From Candidatus Muproteobacteria bacterium RIFCSPHIGHO2_01_FULL_65_16 (GTDB lineage Bacteria; Pseudomonadota; Gammaproteobacteria; Acidiferrobacterales; Sulfurifustaceae): DNA of 5,661 nt. Shown piece after piece: positions 1 through 4,947 of the stretch. Every line of letters starts with the position of its first letter. Position 1 is the stretch's first letter. Made by a program: the position numbers and the translations under genes. The notes below the pieces were generated by a model. It was given only the letters and a program-made list of their open reading frames with translations. It was not told the origin of the DNA and did no database searches. The stretch lies in contig MFSY01000092.1 in NCBI GenBank assembly GCA_001785175.1, forward strand, positions 1 to 5,661. Direction: 5' to 3'.

Positions 1-11
1 TAAGCTTTTTT

Positions 12-44
12 AATCTGCGCCAATCTGCGTAATCTGCGGATAAA
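12..44 (-). repeat. CGCAGATT short interspersed repeat, left copy
   Basis: On the plus strand the octamer AATCTGCG occurs at 12-19, 22-29 and 31-38, a 9-10 bp period close to one helical turn, followed by the ATCCGC motif read on the minus strand. Read in the direction of hrpB transcription it is ATCCGCAGATT followed by two more units, and it starts a few bases past the hrpB stop codon. Related copies occur at 3522-3540 and 3719-3757. No coding capacity and no terminator-like hairpin plus U-run is seen here. Function unknown. Confidence 0.75.
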
Positions 45-48
45 GAAA

Positions 49-2565
49 TTATTCACTTTTGCGCGAACGCAGGGCGCGGCGCGTGGGCACGGCCTTCCAC
101 GGATCGTCCGGCCACGGGTGCTTGGGGTAACGCCCTTTCAGCTCCTTCCTGACCTCGGCGTAGGTGCGCTCCCAGAACCCCCGCAGGTCCTGCGTCACCT
201 GGATCGGCCGTTGCGCCGGCGACAGCAGATGCAGCGTCACCGGCACGCGCCCGAAGGCCACGCGCGGCGTATCGGCGCAGCCGAACATCTCTTGCAGCTT
301 CACCCTGAGCACCGGCGATTCGCCGGGTTTGTATTCCAGCTGCAGGCGCGAGCCGCTCGGCACGGTGAGATGCGTGGGCGCCCCCTCCTCCAGCCGTTTG
401 CCGCGCTCCCAGTCCAGCTGCGCCTGGAGCGCCGCCGGTAGATCGAGGCGCGCCAGGTGCTCGCGCCGCGTGACACCGTCGAGATAAGGCCCGATCCAGT
501 CCGCGAGCGTCGCCATAAGCGCCGCGTCCGATACGTCCGGCCAGTCCTCGTCCGGAAGCCAATGGCGCAGCGACAGCACCCGCGCCTGCCACTCGCGCGC
601 CGCGCGCGTCCAGGGCAGCGCCTCGAGCCCCAGGCGGCGGACGCCCTCGAGCATGGCGGCGCGCATTTTTTCCGGATCGGCGTCACGCAGGGGCTTGCTG
701 TCCAGCACCAGCGCCCCGAAGCGTTCCTCGCGCCGCGCGAGCACCGCCTGCTGCTGCTCATCCCAGCGCACGACGTCCTCGGTGCGGATGTGCGCCGGCA
801 GATACTCGCGGAGCGCGCCGATGTCGAGCCGCGCGGCGAGATAAACGAGTCCCTCGGTCTCGCCGGCGTCGAGGCTCGCGGCGACGACGCAGGGCGCGCG
901 CAGACGCATCTCGGATTCATGCAGGCGCGCGCCGCGGCCGGACGCGAGCAGATAGCGAACATCGCCCGGGGCGCGGGCGAGCGCGACGCGATCCGGATAG
1001 GCCAGCGCGAGCAGCAGCCCCGCCTGATCGAGGTCTTCGGTCTTCACGGCCCTGGGCGATGAAAGCAGCCGCTGGAACTGCTGCGCCGCCTGAGTCACGC
1101 GCACACACGCGTTGGCGTCGGCGGAGAGCGACTGCGCGCCCTGCCGCCCGTGCTGGCGGAACGCCCGCAACGCATCGAGCCGCTGCGCAAAATCCGCCGT
1201 GCGCCGCGCCTCACCCGCGAGAATGTCGCGCTCCGACAGCAGCGCGGCGATGTCGCAGGCCACGGCGCCCAGGCCCATGCGGTCCGCGGCATGGAGCATG
1301 TGCGCCAGACGCGGGTGCAGCGGCAGGCGCGCCATGGCGCGCCCCGCCTCCGTGATCCGGCCTTCGGTGTCGAGCGCATCGAGCTCGGTCAAAAGCGCGC
1401 GCGCCTGATTGAACGCCGCCTCCGGCGGCGGATCGAGCCACGAGAGGCTGGAGGCGTCGCGCGCGCCCCAGGCCGCGAGCTCGAGCGCGAGCGGCGCGAG
1501 ATCGGCGCTGCGGATTTCGGGAATGGCCTGCGGTATGAGGCCGCGCTGCGTGGTTTCGCTCCAGAGGCGATAACAAACGCCGGGCGCAAGCCGCCCGGCG
1601 CGGCCGGCGCGCTGCTCGCTCGAGGCGCGCGCGATGCGCGTCGTGGTAAGCCGCGTGAGGCCGGACTTCGGATCGAACTGCGGCGCGCGGGCATAGCCCG
1701 AGTCCACGACGACGCGCACGCCCTCGATGGTCAGGCTCGTTTCCGCGATCGGTGTCGCCAGCACCACCTTGCGCCGCGTGGACGGCTGGAGCGCTCGGTC
1801 CTGCGCCTCCCACGGCAGGTCGCCGTAGAGCGGGAACAGATCCACGCTCCCGCGCAGCCGCTCCGCCAGCAGCTCCTGGGCGCGGCGGATCTCGCGGGCG
1901 CCGGGCAGAAACGCGAGCACGTCGCCCTCGTGCTCGCCGAGCGCGCGCAGCACCGCGTCGGCGACGACTTGCGGAAGCGGGCCTTCGGGGTCGCGCGGCA
2001 GGTATTCAAGCTCCACGGGAAAACTCCTGCCGCGGCTCACGACGAGCGGCGCATTCCCGAGCAGCTTCGAGACCGCCGCGCCGTCGAGCGTCGCCGACAT
2101 GACCAGAATCTTCAGGTCCTCGCGCAGGGCGTTCTGGCAGTCCAGGGTCAGCGCCAGCGCGAGATCGGCGTGCAGATGGCGCTCGTGAAATTCATCGAAG
2201 ATCACCAGCCCGACGCTTTTCAACTCGGGATCGGTCTGAATGCGGCGCGTGAGGATGCCCTCGGTCAGGACTTCGATGCGCGTGCGGGCGGAGACCTTGG
2301 AGTCGAAACGGATGCGGTAGCCGACGGTCTCGCCCACGCTTCCGCCGAGCAGTTGCGCCATGCGCGCCGCGGCCGCGCGCGCGGCGAGCCGGCGCGGCTC
2401 GAGGATCAGGATCGTGCGGCCGGCGAGCCACGGCTCGTCCAGGAGCGCGAGCGGTACGATCGTGGTCTTGCCCGCGCCCGGCGGCGCCTGCAGCACCGCC
2501 GCGCGCCGCGCGGCGAGCGTCGTGCGCAACTCGGGCAGGATTTCTTCGATGGGCAGGCCGCTCAT
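49..2565 (-). CDS. hrpB: ATP-dependent RNA helicase HrpB (DEAH-box)
   Basis: An 838-residue cytoplasmic DEAH-box helicase that unwinds RNA using NTP hydrolysis; in several proteobacteria HrpB is linked to mRNA processing or decay. Visible motifs in order: Walker A GAGKT at 30-34, EPRRLAA (motif Ia) at about 56-62, DEFH (motif II) at 124-127, SAT (motif III) at 157-159, ATPIAETSLTI (motif V) at 270-280 and QRAGRAGR (motif VI) at 318-325. The HrpB-specific C-terminus is present, ending with the family signature KHPWPDDP and a PTRR segment. Length fits the family (roughly 800-850) and no frameshift or missing motif is seen, so it should be functional. The ATG at 2565 has no Shine-Dalgarno sequence, but a good promoter -10 ends 8 bases before it, so the mRNA may be nearly leaderless. 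It is divergent from the hydrolase gene at 2640. DEFH instead of DEAH is normal for this family. Confidence 0.97.
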   Translation of the reverse strand: MSGLPIEEILPELRTTLAARRAAVLQAPPGAGKTTIVPLALLDEPWLAGRTILILEPRRLAARAAAARMAQLLGGSVGETVGYRIRFDSKVSARTRIEVLTEGILTRRIQTDPELKSVGLVIFDEFHERHLHADLALALTLDCQNALREDLKILVMSATLDGAAVSKLLGNAPLVVSRGRSFPVELEYLPRDPEGPLPQVVADAVLRALGEHEGDVLAFLPGAREIRRAQELLAERLRGSVDLFPLYGDLPWEAQDRALQPSTRRKVVLATPIAETSLTIEGVRVVVDSGYARAPQFDPKSGLTRLTTTRIARASSEQRAGRAGRLAPGVCYRLWSETTQRGLIPQAIPEIRSADLAPLALELAAWGARDASSLSWLDPPPEAAFNQARALLTELDALDTEGRITEAGRAMARLPLHPRLAHMLHAADRMGLGAVACDIAALLSERDILAGEARRTADFAQRLDALRAFRQHGRQGAQSLSADANACVRVTQAAQQFQRLLSSPRAVKTEDLDQAGLLLALAYPDRVALARAPGDVRYLLASGRGARLHESEMRLRAPCVVAASLDAGETEGLVYLAARLDIGALREYLPAHIRTEDVVRWDEQQQAVLARREERFGALVLDSKPLRDADPEKMRAAMLEGVRRLGLEALPWTRAAREWQARVLSLRHWLPDEDWPDVSDAALMATLADWIGPYLDGVTRREHLARLDLPAALQAQLDWERGKRLEEGAPTHLTVPSGSRLQLEYKPGESPVLRVKLQEMFGCADTPRVAFGRVPVTLHLLSPAQRPIQVTQDLRGFWERTYAEVRKELKGRYPKHPWPDDPWKAVPTRRALRSRKSE

Positions 2566-2573
2566 GGGCCGCG

Positions 2574-2602
2574 AGTCTACTCGAAATGCCGGCAGGTGCT
2601 AA
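2574..2602 (-). promoter_or_regulatory. Candidate sigma70 promoter of hrpB
   Basis: Read on the minus strand: TTAGCA (2602-2597, four of six matches to TTGACA), a 17-base spacer, then TAGACT (2579-2574, four of six matches to TATAAT). The hrpB ATG begins 8 bases after the -10 element, placing the expected transcription start at or just before the start codon. This agrees with the lack of a ribosome binding site. Prediction by eye only. Confidence 0.45.
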
Positions 2603-2625
2603 GCTGGCGCCGCCGCATGTGCGGC
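2597..2625 (+). promoter_or_regulatory. Candidate extended -10 promoter and 5' hairpin of the hydrolase gene
   Basis: TGC-TAAGCT at 2597-2605 resembles an extended -10 element (TGnTAnnnT); no good -35 is seen. Transcription would start near 2612, at the foot of a small hairpin: GCCGC (2612-2616), loop ATGT, GCGGC (2621-2625). The first six bases coincide with the complement of the proposed hrpB -35, so the two promoters would overlap and compete. This also argues that the hydrolase starts at 2640 rather than 2586. Confidence 0.3.
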
Positions 2626-2639
2626 ATTACTATTACCGC

Positions 2640-3515
2640 ATGGAAGAAGCCCGCACCATCACGCTCGAAGACGGGCTCACCATGGGTTATCGCCTGTCGC
2701 AGGCGCCAAGCAATCCCTCCCGGCGCCTCATAGTGCTGCTGCACGGCATGGCGAGCAATCTCACGCGCTGGTCGGAGTTCCTGGAGCACACCGCGCTCAA
2801 GGGAAGCTGGGACATCGCACGCGTGGACCTGCGCGGGCACGGGGAGTCCTTCACCCGCGGCCCGATCGGGATGAAACGCTGGTGTCGTGATCTGCTCACG
2901 CTCCTCGACAAGGAGGGCTATGAGCAAGCGGTGCTCGTCGGCCACAGTCTCGGCGCCCAGGTCGCGGTCGAGTTCGCCGCGCGCCACACCGCGCGCGCGG
3001 GCGGCATGGTGCTGATTGATCCGATCTTCAAGAAGACGCTGCACGGCAGCGCGCTCTGGATTCGCCGCTTCGCGCCGCTCATCCGGCTTGCGATCGGCGT
3101 TATCCGCCTGCTCAATCTCCTCGGTGTCAGGCGCCGGAAGATCCCGGGCCGGGACCTGCGGCGGCTGGACGAGGAAACGCGGGCCAAATTGCTCGCCTCC
3201 GGCAGGCAGGAGGAGATGGTTCGGCTCTACACCTCGCCCTGGGAAGACATCAAGTTCTTCCCCACGGCGAATTATCTTCAGGAGTTCATCGAGGTCACGC
3301 GCCCGCTGCCGCCGTTAAGCACGATCGTCATTCCCACCCTCGTGCTGCTGTCGCGCGGCGTGACCTTCACCGACCCCGAGGCCGTCCGGCGCATGCTGGC
3401 GCCGCTCCCACACGTCGAGATCGCCGCCATAGACGCCTACCACTGGCCGCTGACGGAAAAACCCGCCGAGGTGCGGCGGGCGATCGAGGAGTGGTGCGCG
3501 AAGTCTTTCGGTTAA
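2640..3515 (+). CDS. Alpha/beta-fold hydrolase
   Basis: A 291-residue soluble alpha/beta hydrolase from the ATG at 2640. Visible landmarks (numbered from that start): LIVLLHGMASN with the oxyanion-hole HG at about 35-36, VDLRGHGES at about 62-70, the nucleophile elbow GHSLG at 101-105 with Ser103, a candidate acid in FTDPEA (Asp245) and the catalytic His in AYHWPL at 268. All triad positions are therefore filled, consistent with an active serine esterase or related hydrolase; the substrate cannot be read from sequence. A basic, hydrophobic stretch between residues about 138 and 165 (FAPLIRLAIGVIRLLNLLG) lies in the cap position and could be a lid helix or a membrane-touching helix. An in-frame ATG at 2586 would add 18 residues (Tyr/His-rich, not family-like) and would overlap the likely promoter, so I prefer 2640. 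Neither start has a clear Shine-Dalgarno sequence. Divergent from hrpB, GC-rich like it. Confidence 0.88.
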   Translation: MEEARTITLEDGLTMGYRLSQAPSNPSRRLIVLLHGMASNLTRWSEFLEHTALKGSWDIARVDLRGHGESFTRGPIGMKRWCRDLLTLLDKEGYEQAVLVGHSLGAQVAVEFAARHTARAGGMVLIDPIFKKTLHGSALWIRRFAPLIRLAIGVIRLLNLLGVRRRKIPGRDLRRLDEETRAKLLASGRQEEMVRLYTSPWEDIKFFPTANYLQEFIEVTRPLPPLSTIVIPTLVLLSRGVTFTDPEAVRRMLAPLPHVEIAAIDAYHWPLTEKPAEVRRAIEEWCAKSFG

Positions 3516-3521
3516 TCTGAG

Positions 3522-3540
3522 AAAACAATTATCCGCGGAT
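3522..3540 (+). repeat. CGCAGATT repeat, degenerate copy after the hydrolase stop
   Basis: The 15-mer AAAACAATTATCCGC at 3522-3536 recurs exactly at 3719-3733, where the full repeat continues. Here the copy decays after CGCGGAT. It begins only 6 bases after the hydrolase stop codon. The two 15-mers are direct repeats that enclose the MITE and the GTTGGGTT hairpin. Confidence 0.6.
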
Positions 3541-3552
3541 ACGCATGCCTAA

Positions 3553-3683
3553 GGAAGCTCTGATTAAGCCGTCATTCCGGCGAAAGCCGGAATCCAGGCT
3601 TTGAAAAAAGCATCGGCCGTAAGGCCGATTCTGGATGCCAGCTTTCGCTGGCATGACAGCTCTACCACTTGTTCAGAGCTTCC
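3553..3683. mobile_element. 131-bp MITE with IS5-like ends and CTAA target duplication
   Basis: Perfect 11-bp terminal inverted repeats, GGAAGCTCTGA at 3553-3563 and TCAGAGCTTCC at 3673-3683, extend to 14 of 16 matches. They are flanked by the direct repeat CTAA at 3549-3552 and 3684-3687. A 4-bp YTAR duplication and ends beginning GGAAG are features of the IS5 subgroup of the IS5 family, so this is probably a non-autonomous relative; the family assignment is inference. It has no ORF. The interior holds three hairpins: ATTCCGGC/GCCGGAAT (3574-3593, loop GAAA), ATCGGCC/GGCCGAT (3612-3629, loop GTAA) and ATGCCAGC/GCTGGCAT (3635-3654, loop TTTC). The first and third arms are also inverted copies of each other (about 23 of 27 bases), so the element can fold as one long stem as well. 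Confidence 0.8.
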
Positions 3684-3691
3684 CTAAGTAG

Positions 3692-3718
3692 GTTGGGTTG
3701 AGCGAAGCGAAACCCAAC
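3692..3718. repeat. GTTGGGTT inverted-repeat element
   Basis: GTTGGGTT at 3692-3699 pairs with AACCCAAC at 3711-3718 around an 11-base centre containing GCGAAGCG. This kind of short hairpin is dispersed in many proteobacterial genomes. No U-run follows, so it is not a classical terminator. It directly abuts the right target duplication of the MITE. Confidence 0.65.
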
Positions 3719-3757
3719 AAAACAATTATCCGCAGATTACACAGATTTCCGCAGATT
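3719..3757 (+). repeat. CGCAGATT short interspersed repeat, right copy
   Basis: Starts with AAAACAATTATCCGC (3719-3733) and carries units CGCAGATT at 3731-3738, CACAGATT at 3740-3747 and CGCAGATT at 3750-3757, again with a 9-10 bp period. A run of T follows (3756-3761). It is in inverted orientation to the copy at 12-44, so the two face outward from the hrpB-hydrolase pair. Confidence 0.75.
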
Positions 3758-3767
3758 TTTTTAGAAT

Positions 3768-3802
3768 CCCCTCTCCCCGCGGGAGAGGGGCCGGGGTGAG
3801 GG
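3768..3802. repeat. CCCCTCTCCC palindromic repeat
   Basis: CCCCTCTCCC (3768-3777) and GGGAGAGGGG (3781-3790) form a perfect 10-bp stem with a 3-base loop, followed by CCGGGGTGAGGG. This is a commonly dispersed proteobacterial repeat type. On neither strand is the stem followed by a T-run, so I do not call it a terminator. Confidence 0.65.
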
Positions 3803-3829
3803 CCGCAAACCCGTGAGGGCTACAAACCC
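3796..3829. repeat. 17-bp tandem duplication
   Basis: GTGAGGGCCGCAAACCC (3796-3812) is followed at once by GTGAGGGCTACAAACCC (3813-3829), 15 of 17 identical. The first unit overlaps the GGTGAGGG tail of the preceding palindromic repeat. The remaining stretch to 3865 shows nothing I recognise apart from a GGTACC-centred imperfect palindrome near 3831-3844. Confidence 0.65.
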
Positions 3830-3865
3830 GCACGGTACCGCGTGGCCGTAGGCGGGCAATAACCT

Positions 3866-3915
3866 GGGTCAGAGAACAATATTCGCTAATATTAGCAACA
3901 ATTCCTCTCTGACCC
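3866..3915. repeat. REP palindrome (type A), complete
   Basis: A 50-bp inverted repeat exactly centred between 3890 and 3891. The outer arms GGGTCAGAG (3866-3874) and CTCTGACCC (3907-3915) and the core GCTAATATTAGC (3885-3896) match perfectly; overall 20 of 25 positions pair. It lies at the point where the adjacent RAYT gene remnant stops, as expected for a palindrome mobilised by this transposase family. A half copy is at 4917-4947. Confidence 0.75.
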
Positions 3916-3917
3916 GA

Positions 3918-3995
3918 AAAAAACACCCGGTTGTTGCCGCGCTGGATCACATGCTGGGGAATGCCCGGCAGGCTGAAGCGGGGTTTGCGGGCCAT
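3918..3995 (-). pseudogene. RAYT (REP-associated tyrosine transposase) 5' remnant, copy 1
   Basis: From the ATG at 3995 the first 23 codons encode MARKPRFSLPGIPQ followed by HVIQRGNNR, the N-terminal signature of Y1/IS200-like REP-associated transposases (normally about 200 residues or more). After VFF the frame runs into the REP palindrome at 3915 and then into unrelated repeats, stopping at 3726. The HUH catalytic motif and the tyrosine helix are absent, so the product cannot be an active transposase. A good ribosome binding site, GGGAGGA (4002-4008), stands 6 bases before the start, so a short chimeric peptide could still be made. Copy 2 at 4758-4835 is cut at the same residue. Confidence 0.75.
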
Positions 3996-4000
3996 GAACT

Positions 4001-4019
4001 ATCCTCCCAAAATGAGGAT
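4001..4019 (-). promoter_or_regulatory. Hairpin overlapping the RAYT ribosome binding site
   Basis: On the minus strand ATCCTC (4019-4014) can pair with GAGGAT (4006-4001) across a 7-base loop, covering most of the GGGAGGA Shine-Dalgarno sequence. Structures that block translation are known in IS200-type transposase mRNAs; applying that idea here is inference. Confidence 0.35.
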
Positions 4020-4047
4020 TGGGTGCTGGCTGTTATTCACGTGCAGG

Positions 4048-4070
4048 TATATTAGCGAAAACTGTGACCC
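4048..4070. repeat. REP-like half palindrome (type B), left of brnTA
   Basis: TATATTAGC followed by GAAAACTGTGACCC. The ATATTAGC start is the half-core of the type A palindrome at 3866-3915, but the arm differs (TCACAGTTTT instead of TCAGAGAGGAATT on the minus strand). AGCGAAAACTGTGA (4054-4067) matches the inverted site TCACAGTTTTTGCT at 4697-4710 in 13 of 14 positions, so brnTA lies between the two. Confidence 0.5.
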
Positions 4071-4090
4071 TGAGGTCTCCATCGGTTGTC

Positions 4091-4119
4091 TTGACGCACA
4101 TACATAACGTATATACAAT
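4091..4119 (+). promoter_or_regulatory. brnTA promoter with candidate operator
   Basis: TTGACG (4091-4096), a 17-base spacer and TACAAT (4114-4119) make a strong sigma70 promoter, five of six matches in each hexamer. The expected transcription start falls at about 4125-4127, on the brnT ATG itself (4126), so the operon mRNA is likely leaderless. Two overlapping symmetric elements are candidate BrnA-binding sites: GTATATAC, a perfect palindrome at 4109-4116, and ATAC-N5-GTAT at 4100-4112. BrnTA operons are known to be repressed by the BrnA-BrnT complex; the exact operator is my inference. Confidence 0.65.
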
Positions 4120-4125
4120 TTGATC

Positions 4126-4401
4126 ATGCGGTTTACCTGGAACGAGGCAAAGCGAAGATCCAATCTCAAGAATCATGGCCTGGATTTTCGGGACGCCTCC
4201 ATGGTTTTCGAGGGCCTGACATTTACCTTCGAGGACGACAGGTTCGATTACGATGAACAACGATTCGTTACGCTTGGCTTGCTGAACGGCACTCCGGTCT
4301 CCATCGTGCACACTGAAACCGCCGATCACATTCACATTATCTCTTTTCGTAAGGCGACCAAAAATGAGCAAATCATCTTCTTCGAGAACATCCAGGACTG
4401 A
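4126..4401 (+). CDS. brnT: BrnT-type ribonuclease toxin (type II toxin-antitoxin)
   Basis: A 91-residue protein of the BrnT family (DUF497), which has a RelE-like fold and cuts RNA to stop translation; its partner BrnA neutralises it. Family landmarks visible: MRFTWNEAKR at 1-10, NHGLDF at 16-21, FEDDRFDYDEQRF at 35-47, GLLNG at 51-55, VHTE at 61-64 and IISFRKATKNEQ at 71-82 with the conserved Arg75. Length is normal for the family and all blocks are present, so it should be active. I chose the ATG at 4126 because the family begins with the FxW motif; an upstream TTG at 4120 lies inside the promoter. The end overlaps brnA by 38 bases. GC content is lower than in hrpB, in line with acquisition by transfer. 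Confidence 0.93.
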   Translation: MRFTWNEAKRRSNLKNHGLDFRDASMVFEGLTFTFEDDRFDYDEQRFVTLGLLNGTPVSIVHTETADHIHIISFRKATKNEQIIFFENIQD

Positions 4402-4681
4402 TTGGTCTCGCGTCAAGGCGATGAAAGACAAGGACATCAAGCTGACGTCCGAGCACCCCGAGGCTGACGTTAAACATATCGTCCGGGGTATTCTGCGTCA
4501 GGGCCTGAAACCCGCTCCGTCAAAGGCGTCTATTTCACTGCGCGTGGATGCGGACGTTTTGGAGTGGTTCAAGGCCCAGGGGGCGGGCTACCAAACGCGC
4601 ATCAATGCCGTATTGCGCGCGTTCAAGGACGCTTCGTTCGATCTGCCATCCAGCGGGGGCAAACGCCGCCGCGCTGCTTAA
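4364..4681 (+). CDS. brnA: BrnA-type antitoxin and autorepressor
   Basis: A 105-residue BrnA family antitoxin (DUF4415). The N-terminal part (SRTDWSRVKAMKDKDI, 7 to 25) is the usual family opening; the C-terminal half ISLRVDADVLEWFKAQG to YQTRINAVLRAF (57-87) is the ribbon-helix-helix DNA-binding domain, with a beta strand at about 56-61 followed by two helices. It binds BrnT and represses the shared promoter. The tail ends in basic residues (GKRRRAA). The start at 4364 overlaps brnT, with AAGG 9 bases upstream as a weak ribosome binding site; an internal ATG at 4421 would lose the conserved N-terminus. Toxin before antitoxin is the normal order for this family. No terminator hairpin is seen after the stop. 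Confidence 0.92.
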   Translation: MSKSSSSRTSRTDWSRVKAMKDKDIKLTSEHPEADVKHIVRGILRQGLKPAPSKASISLRVDADVLEWFKAQGAGYQTRINAVLRAFKDASFDLPSSGGKRRRAA

Positions 4682-4695
4682 CCAACCAGGGCCAG

Positions 4696-4710
4696 ATCAC
4701 AGTTTTTGCT
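4696..4710. repeat. REP-like half palindrome (type B), right of brnTA
   Basis: ATCACAGTTTTTGCT, the inverted counterpart of the element at 4048-4070 (13 of 14 matches). It starts 14 bases after the brnA stop codon. The ATATT core that should follow GCT is lost. Confidence 0.45.
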
Positions 4711-4743
4711 GCGGGTGAGGTGTGAGATAAAGGGTAGCGTCCC

Positions 4744-4775
4744 GGTTATTTCCCCGGTTATTTCCCGCGGTTATT
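4744..4775. repeat. GGTTATT short tandem repeat at the RAYT breakpoint
   Basis: GGTTATT occurs at 4744-4750, 4756-4762 and 4769-4775, spaced 12 and 13 bases. The third unit is the Asn-Asn codon region of RAYT copy 2 on the minus strand, so the repeat looks like slippage or repeat addition at the place where the gene is cut. The flank 4711-4743, with GGGTAGCGTCCC, is not assigned. Confidence 0.55.
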
Positions 4776-4835
4776 GCCGCGCTGAATGACATGCTGCGGA
4801 ATGCCCGGCAGGGTAAAGCGGGGTTTTCTTGGCAC
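4758..4835 (-). pseudogene. RAYT (REP-associated tyrosine transposase) 5' remnant, copy 2
   Basis: Reading from GTG at 4835: VPRKPRFTLPGIPQ followed by HVIQRGNNR, then GK and a stop at 4758. Twenty-one of the first 23 residues equal those of copy 1 (3918-3995); synonymous differences show the copies are not a fresh duplication. The ribosome binding site AGGGAGGG (4842-4849) is again 6 bases from the start. The catalytic body is missing. Too short to be noticed by ordinary ORF calling. Confidence 0.72.
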
Positions 4836-4916
4836 GGGATGCCCTCCCTGAAATCATGACGTTGTTCCATGCATCACCTTCGTCTGGGGTGATGTCGAGG
4901 CAATGATATTCAGCGT

Positions 4917-4947
4917 GCGAATATTAGCAAGAATTCCTCTCTGACCC
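4917..4947. repeat. REP palindrome (type A), right half only
   Basis: GCGAATATTAGC (4917-4928, core with one change) followed by the arm ending CTCTCTGACCC (4937-4947); AATTCCTCTCTGACCCG is shared exactly with 3900-3916. The left arm is lost. It lies upstream of RAYT copy 2 and butts against the remains of the attC site. The stretch 4850-4916 between it and the RAYT start holds nothing else I recognise. Confidence 0.65.

Noticed and set aside
2586..2639. Upstream ATG as the hydrolase start
   Set aside because: The added 18 residues look unlike the family, no ribosome binding site precedes it, and it would leave only 20 bases between the divergent genes and cover the likely promoter. It cannot be excluded.
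1150..2733. Long plus-strand open frame (527 codons) antisense to hrpB
   Set aside because: Hydrophilic, Arg/Ala-rich translation with no recognisable domain, lying opposite a gene with full helicase motifs; long antisense frames are expected in GC-rich DNA.
3768..3790. Perfect 10-bp GC-rich hairpin as a Rho-independent terminator
   Set aside because: No T-run follows the stem on either strand (the T-run at 3756-3761 lies on the wrong side), and the sequence is a dispersed repeat type.
3549..3915. CRISPR array
   Set aside because: The repeats are of different families, are palindromic, and are not regularly spaced copies of one unit; no cas gene is present.
3726..3995. 89-residue minus-strand ORF taken as an intact gene
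   Set aside because: Only the first 23-26 codons match a protein family; the rest reads through a REP palindrome and other repeats, so it is a truncated RAYT gene.
4033..4440. Minus-strand ORF of 135 codons over brnT
   Set aside because: It is the antisense shadow of brnT, which has a clear family match and a good promoter.
4676..4682. GCTTAAC over the brnA stop codon, which fits the attC inverse core RYYYAAC, suggesting brnTA is also an integron cassette
   Set aside because: No pairable L''/L' arms and no GTTRRRY core follow within about 150 bases, and no attC core precedes brnT; a seven-base match is easily due to chance.
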